The position numbers and the translations under genes were made by a program. Positions 5,483 through 8,208 of a stretch of 8,208 nucleotides of DNA are shown piece by piece. Position 1 is the stretch's first letter. Each line of letters starts with the position of its first letter. The stretch comes from Chloroflexota bacterium (GTDB lineage: Bacteria; Chloroflexota; Limnocylindria; Limnocylindrales; CSP1-4), in NCBI GenBank assembly GCA_021815005.1, contig JAKAHL010000075.1:1-8208 (forward strand). Reading direction: 5' to 3'. The notes below the pieces were generated by a model. That model made no database searches and was not told where the DNA came from. It saw only the letters and a program-made list of their open reading frames with translations.

Positions 5483-6226
5483 GTGCCCGGGCTCGGCACC
5501 GTCGTCAACATCTTCGCGATCCTGGCCGGCTCCACGGTCGGCGTCGCCTTCGGGGCGCGGCTGCCCGAGCGCACGCAGCGCACGGTCACCGACGCCCTCG
5601 GGCTGGTCGTGCTCGTGATCGGCGGCCTCAACGTGATGGCGCTCCAAGACTCGACTTTCGTGGCGGCGGTCGGCGGAGCGGCACCGCTGCTGATCGTGCT
5701 CGGCTCGCTGCTGATCGGCGGCATCACGGGCTCGCTGGTCGGGATCGAGGCCAGGATGGAGGCGCTCGGCGGCTGGCTCCAGCAGCACCTGGCTGGCGAT
5801 GGCGGCGATGCCGCGCGAGCGCGGTTCATCGAGGGCTTCGTGGACGCGTCGCTGCTCTTCTGCATCGGCCCGCTGGCGGTGCTGGGCGCGCTGTCCGACG
5901 GCCTCGGCCACGGCATCGACCAGCTCGCGCTCAAGTCCGTCCTGGACGGGTTCACCTCGATCGGGTTCGCGGCGGCCCTGGGCTGGGGCGTCGCGGCGGC
6001 GGCGATCCCTGTGGGCGTCTGGCAGGGCTCGCTCACGATCGTCGCGGTGCTGGCCGGGTCGCTGCTGCCGGCAGCGCTCGTGGCCTCGGTCACCGCGACG
6101 GGCGGCGTCCTGCTGCTGGGGATCGCGCTCCGGATGCTCCAGGTTCGCGAGGTCCCGGTGGCGGACATGCTGCCGGCGCTGCTCGTGGCGCCGCTGCTGA
6201 CGCTGCTCGTGCGGGCCGTCGCGTAG
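5483..6226 (+). CDS. DUF554 family membrane protein (YdfK/YqgA-like)
   Basis: Predicted 247-residue inner-membrane protein with about 7 hydrophobic segments; length is usual for DUF554, whose members (B. subtilis YdfK, E. coli YqgA) are suspected transporters without a proven substrate. Family features: the start GLGTVVNIFAILAGSTVG (3-20), the N-terminal LGLVVLVIGGLNVM segment (39-52), the paired loops FCIGPLAVLGALSDGL (126-141) and LKSVLDGFTSIGFAAALGWG (150-169), VWQGSLTI near 180-187, and a C-terminal ATGGVLLLGIALRML followed by VADMLPAL. A hydrophilic Ala/Gly/Asp stretch at about 104-113 separates the halves. Its own promoter and ribosome binding site set it apart from the upstream pair. 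Nothing nearby hints at its substrate. Confidence 0.92.
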   Translation: MPGLGTVVNIFAILAGSTVGVAFGARLPERTQRTVTDALGLVVLVIGGLNVMALQDSTFVAAVGGAAPLLIVLGSLLIGGITGSLVGIEARMEALGGWLQQHLAGDGGDAARARFIEGFVDASLLFCIGPLAVLGALSDGLGHGIDQLALKSVLDGFTSIGFAAALGWGVAAAAIPVGVWQGSLTIVAVLAGSLLPAALVASVTATGGVLLLGIALRMLQVREVPVADMLPALLVAPLLTLLVRAVA

Positions 6227-6247
6227 GGGCCGGGCGCAAGGCGCGGG

Positions 6248-6261
6248 TTGGCGGCCGCCAA
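6248..6261. promoter_or_regulatory. 14-bp perfect palindrome upstream of the autolysin promoter
   Basis: TTGGCGGCCGCCAA is a perfect inverted repeat of two 7-bp arms. It ends 11 bp before the -10 box at 6273 and therefore covers the -35 position, where a dimeric regulator could act. At this GC content one or two such palindromes could arise by chance in the window, so the position and the TT/AA ends carry most of the weight. Confidence 0.35.
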
Positions 6262-6272
6262 GGAACACTTGA

Positions 6273-6278
6273 TAGCCT
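6273..6278 (+). promoter_or_regulatory. -10 box of the autolysin gene
   Basis: TAGCCT at 6273-6278, TAnnnT type, in an A/T-richer patch (AACACTTGATAGCCT). It is about 131 nt before the ATG at 6410, much farther than for the other genes in the window, so this mRNA would have a long 5' leader. Confidence 0.4.
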
Positions 6279-6409
6279 GTCCGTCGCGCCGGGACTGGGC
6301 CGATCGGGGAGTTGCCCGCGCGGCCTCGGGGACCGGGCGCTTGGATCGCCATCGAAGGCATCGACCCGGCGCCGCCGCCCCGCGACCCGGCCAACCGCAG
6401 ACCGAGGCC

Positions 6410-8208
6410 ATGACCCATCTCCCCCGCCGGGCCCGGGCCGCCCTGACCGCCGTCCTCGCCACCCTCCTCCTCGGCCTCGCCGTCCCGGGGGCCAACGCCT
6501 CCGTGCCCCGCGCGACGACCTACCACGCCGGCGGTGCGATCACCCTGGACACCAACCTGCTGTCCGCGAGCGGGGCGACCGCGTGGGCGATCGACGAGTT
6601 CCTGGCCGCCAGCACGCCGCTGCCCCCGCTGGGCGCCTCGTTCCTGGGGGCCGAGCAGCGATACGGCGTCAACGCGCGGTTCCTGCTCGCGGCCGCCATG
6701 CTCGAGTCAGGCTGGGGCAGGAGCGACATCGCCCGGCTCAAGCACAACCTGTTCGGCTACAACGCCTACGACCGCGATCCCTTCCGCTACGCCACGGCGT
6801 TCGGCAGCTTCGCGGCGAACATCGACGCCACGGCGAAGTTCATGCGCGACTTCTACCTGACGCCGGGCGCCCGATGGTGGGGCGGCGCCCCCACGCTGCG
6901 GGGCATGCAGCTTCGCTGGTCCTCGTCGGGCCAGTGGGGAGCGCACGTGAGCTGGATCGCCAGCACCATCCGCCTCGACGGGTTTGACGGCAGCGCGCAC
7001 CGCTTCGCCGCGCCAGCGGTGAGCGGCCCGCTCCACGGCGGCGACACCGCCACCGTGAGCCTGGCGTGGACCGGCGGCCCCGTGCCGCCCACGATGGCGG
7101 TCAGCGCCACGTGGGTCCCGGTCGCGCTCGATGCCGATCTGATCGCGGCCGCCAGCGCCAGTGCGATCCCGTCGGCCCCGGCGCCAGCGGGTGCGCCGTC
7201 GGCGGGCACGGCGCCCTCGAGCACGGCGAGCGCAGCGCCGACGGCCACGGCGCCAACGGCCACGGCGCCGTCGATGGGGCCCGCCACGCCGGGCGGTCCC
7301 GTCGCCGCGCCGCCGCCCGAGCCGATCGCGGCGGAGCGCAAGACCTCGGACGCGCGCGAGATCGGGCTCGCGATCGCGGCGCCCAGCCAGCCCGGGCTGT
7401 ACCTGCTGCAGGTGGACATGCTCGACGCCGACGGCACCGCGCTGCCCAGCGGCGAACGCGTCACCATCCCGCCCGCCCAGGTCCGGGTGTGGGGCGACCT
7501 CGCCATCAGCGTCGGCGTGCAGTCCGGCGGAGCGGGCGTCAGCGCCTCGGTCACCGTCACCAACACCGGACGCGTGGCGATACCCGCCCTCCCGGATCCC
7601 GTGCTGGCAGCGGCCGACCCCGAGGGCGGCTTCGGGCGCTCGGTGGTGACGGTCATCGCGTCGCCGAGCAGCACCCCGGGCACGGGCCCGACGCTGCTGA
7701 TCTCGATGCCCCTCTCGGCTGACCTCCTGCCCGGGGAGACCGTCACCTACAGCCTGCCCGACATCGAGCCGTTCACAGGCCAGACCGTGAACTGGGTGAC
7801 GATCCGGGTGAGCGTGCTGGGCGACGAGACGCGACTGGCCGCCTATGCGCCAGCGGGAGGCTGGGTGTCGGCTGCGACCGCCACCGGCGAGGTGGTGCTG
7901 ATGCAGCCGGCCAGCCGCTATGAGGGCCCGCCGGACCCCGCGGGGTCGTCCGGGGCAGTGTCGTCGCCGAGCCCGGGCGCGTCATCGGCCCCGGCGGGGT
8001 TGCCCGCGCCCAGCGCGCCGCCGGTGCCAACGGCGTCGCCGGCGCCCCAGCACGTCACCCAGACCATCGAGGAGTGGAGCGGCGCGATTGCCTACCAGGG
8101 CAGCTGGGGCAGCGCGGCCGGCGCGTACCTCGACGGCCACGTGGCCTATGCCACCGACGCCGGCGCCGCGGCCACGCTGACCTTCACCGGCGACGCCGTG
8201 CGCTGGGT
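6410..8208 (+). CDS. Secreted modular peptidoglycan hydrolase, glucosaminidase type (3' end outside the window)
   Basis: At least 599 residues; the frame is open to the window edge with no stop. A Sec signal peptide (basic 5-9, hydrophobic core 10-25, cleavage after A28-N-A30) precedes a glucosaminidase domain (about 65-190) of the LytG/FlgJ type that cuts the glycan strand of peptidoglycan. Key marks are AAAMLESGWG with the likely catalytic E99, then HNLFGYNAYD, YATAFGSFAANIDATAKFM and a Trp-rich end. Next come beta-sandwich-like segments (about 200-247 and 309-500, including VTVTNTG), broken by an Ala/Pro/Thr/Ser-rich stretch (about 248-308). A second linker (about 505-547) leads to a C-terminal domain (from about 548) with EEWSGAIAYQG and ATLTFTGDAVRW, like the sugar- or surface-binding modules of other high-GC secreted proteins. 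The visible protein has no cysteine. ATG 6410 is chosen for the signal peptide; only a weak GAGG lies near it. Confidence 0.85.
   Translation, partial: MTHLPRRARAALTAVLATLLLGLAVPGANASVPRATTYHAGGAITLDTNLLSASGATAWAIDEFLAASTPLPPLGASFLGAEQRYGVNARFLLAAAMLESGWGRSDIARLKHNLFGYNAYDRDPFRYATAFGSFAANIDATAKFMRDFYLTPGARWWGGAPTLRGMQLRWSSSGQWGAHVSWIASTIRLDGFDGSAHRFAAPAVSGPLHGGDTATVSLAWTGGPVPPTMAVSATWVPVALDADLIAAASASAIPSAPAPAGAPSAGTAPSSTASAAPTATAPTATAPSMGPATPGGPVAAPPPEPIAAERKTSDAREIGLAIAAPSQPGLYLLQVDMLDADGTALPSGERVTIPPAQVRVWGDLAISVGVQSGGAGVSASVTVTNTGRVAIPALPDPVLAAADPEGGFGRSVVTVIASPSSTPGTGPTLLISMPLSADLLPGETVTYSLPDIEPFTGQTVNWVTIRVSVLGDETRLAAYAPAGGWVSAATATGEVVLMQPASRYEGPPDPAGSSGAVSSPSPGASSAPAGLPAPSAPPVPTASPAPQHVTQTIEEWSGAIAYQGSWGSAAGAYLDGHVAYATDAGAAATLTFTGDAVRW
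7238..7267 (+). repeat. 15-nt tandem repeat coding PTATA-PTATA in the autolysin linker
   Basis: CCGACGGCCACGGCG and CCAACGGCCACGGCG sit head to tail and differ at one base. They encode residues 277-281 and 282-286 of the autolysin, inside the first low-complexity linker. The repeat keeps the frame, as expected for a linker that grows or shrinks by slippage. Confidence 0.7.

Larger units (their letters stand above)
6227..6409 (+). other. Intergenic region with operator-like palindrome, promoter and foldable leader
   Basis: This 183-nt gap has no ORF worth calling. It holds a palindrome at 6248-6261, a -10 box at 6273-6278 and, downstream of the expected start near 6285, a leader of about 125 nt. 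In that leader CCGGG (6333-6337) can pair with CCCGG (6365-6369), enclosing a smaller stem of GAT plus GCC (6344-6350, with a bulged C) against GGC-ATC (6357-6362) around a 6-nt loop. I could not match it to a known riboswitch class. Confidence 0.4.

Noticed and set aside
6301..6370. Known riboswitch (c-di-AMP, c-di-GMP, cobalamin) in the autolysin leader
   Set aside because: The conserved cores I can recall for these classes are absent; only simple nested stems are visible.
6341..6409. Upstream in-frame TTG (6341) as the autolysin start
   Set aside because: It would put 23 Arg/Pro/His-rich residues before a textbook signal peptide that starts at ATG 6410.
5198..6526. 442-residue minus-strand frame opposite the reductase and DUF554 genes
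   Set aside because: Arg/Gln/His/Asp-rich shadow with no motif; it crosses two genes with clear families and ribosome binding sites on the plus strand.
6853..7746. 297-residue minus-strand frame opposite the autolysin
   Set aside because: Low-complexity Ala/Gly/Ser composition mirrors the autolysin linker; the plus strand has a signal peptide and a catalytic domain in one continuous frame.

Overview
The window is about 8.2 kb of very GC-rich bacterial DNA (roughly three quarters G+C by eye), with dense genes, several GTG starts and promoters that show a TAnnnT -10 box but no clear -35. At least two promoters place the -10 only 6-8 nt before an ATG with no ribosome binding site, which suggests leaderless mRNAs. 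Those traits, plus a modular Pro/Ala/Thr-rich autolysin, fit a high-GC Chloroflexota (Ellin6529/Limnocylindria-like) or an actinomycete. This placement is inference; there is no rRNA or marker gene in view. I see no mobile elements, tRNAs, CRISPR arrays or phage genes.

Layout. (1) 64-1873, minus strand: a two-gene operon of a MarR-type regulator and an MFS exporter whose GTG start overlaps the regulator's end by 8 nt. (2) 1937-2998, plus: a YeiH/UPF0324 membrane protein (putative sulfate exporter family), divergent from marR across a 63-nt gap that holds two face-to-face promoters. (3) 3041-4237, minus: a ThiF/MoeB adenylyltransferase fused to a rhodanese domain (MoeZ/MOCS3 architecture), convergent with yeiH across 42 nt made largely of an 18-nt imperfect tandem repeat. 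(4) 4371-5394, plus: a two-gene operon of a yeast FCY1-type cytosine deaminase and a DHFR/RibD_C-fold reductase. (5) 5483-6226, plus: a DUF554 membrane protein with its own promoter. (6) 6410 to the window end, plus: a secreted, multidomain glucosaminidase-type peptidoglycan hydrolase cut by the window edge, preceded by a 183-nt intergenic region with a 14-bp perfect palindrome, a -10 box and a foldable leader.

How the parts work together. marR-MFS looks like a self-regulated efflux unit, and the shared divergent region means the MarR protein could also control yeiH. The ThiF-rhodanese protein would activate and sulfurate a ubiquitin-like carrier (molybdopterin, thiamine, cysteine or tRNA thiolation), but no carrier gene is present. 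The deaminase/reductase pair has the two folds of bifunctional RibD but not its substrate signature; it more likely serves pyrimidine salvage plus an unknown reduction. The autolysin acts on the cell wall.

I do not see an obviously new defence or mobile system. The most interesting items are the FCY1-like deaminase with its translationally linked reductase partner, the compact leaderless divergent promoter, a six-codon leader ORF that would abut thiF, and the autolysin whose beta-sandwich region appears interrupted by a low-complexity insert.
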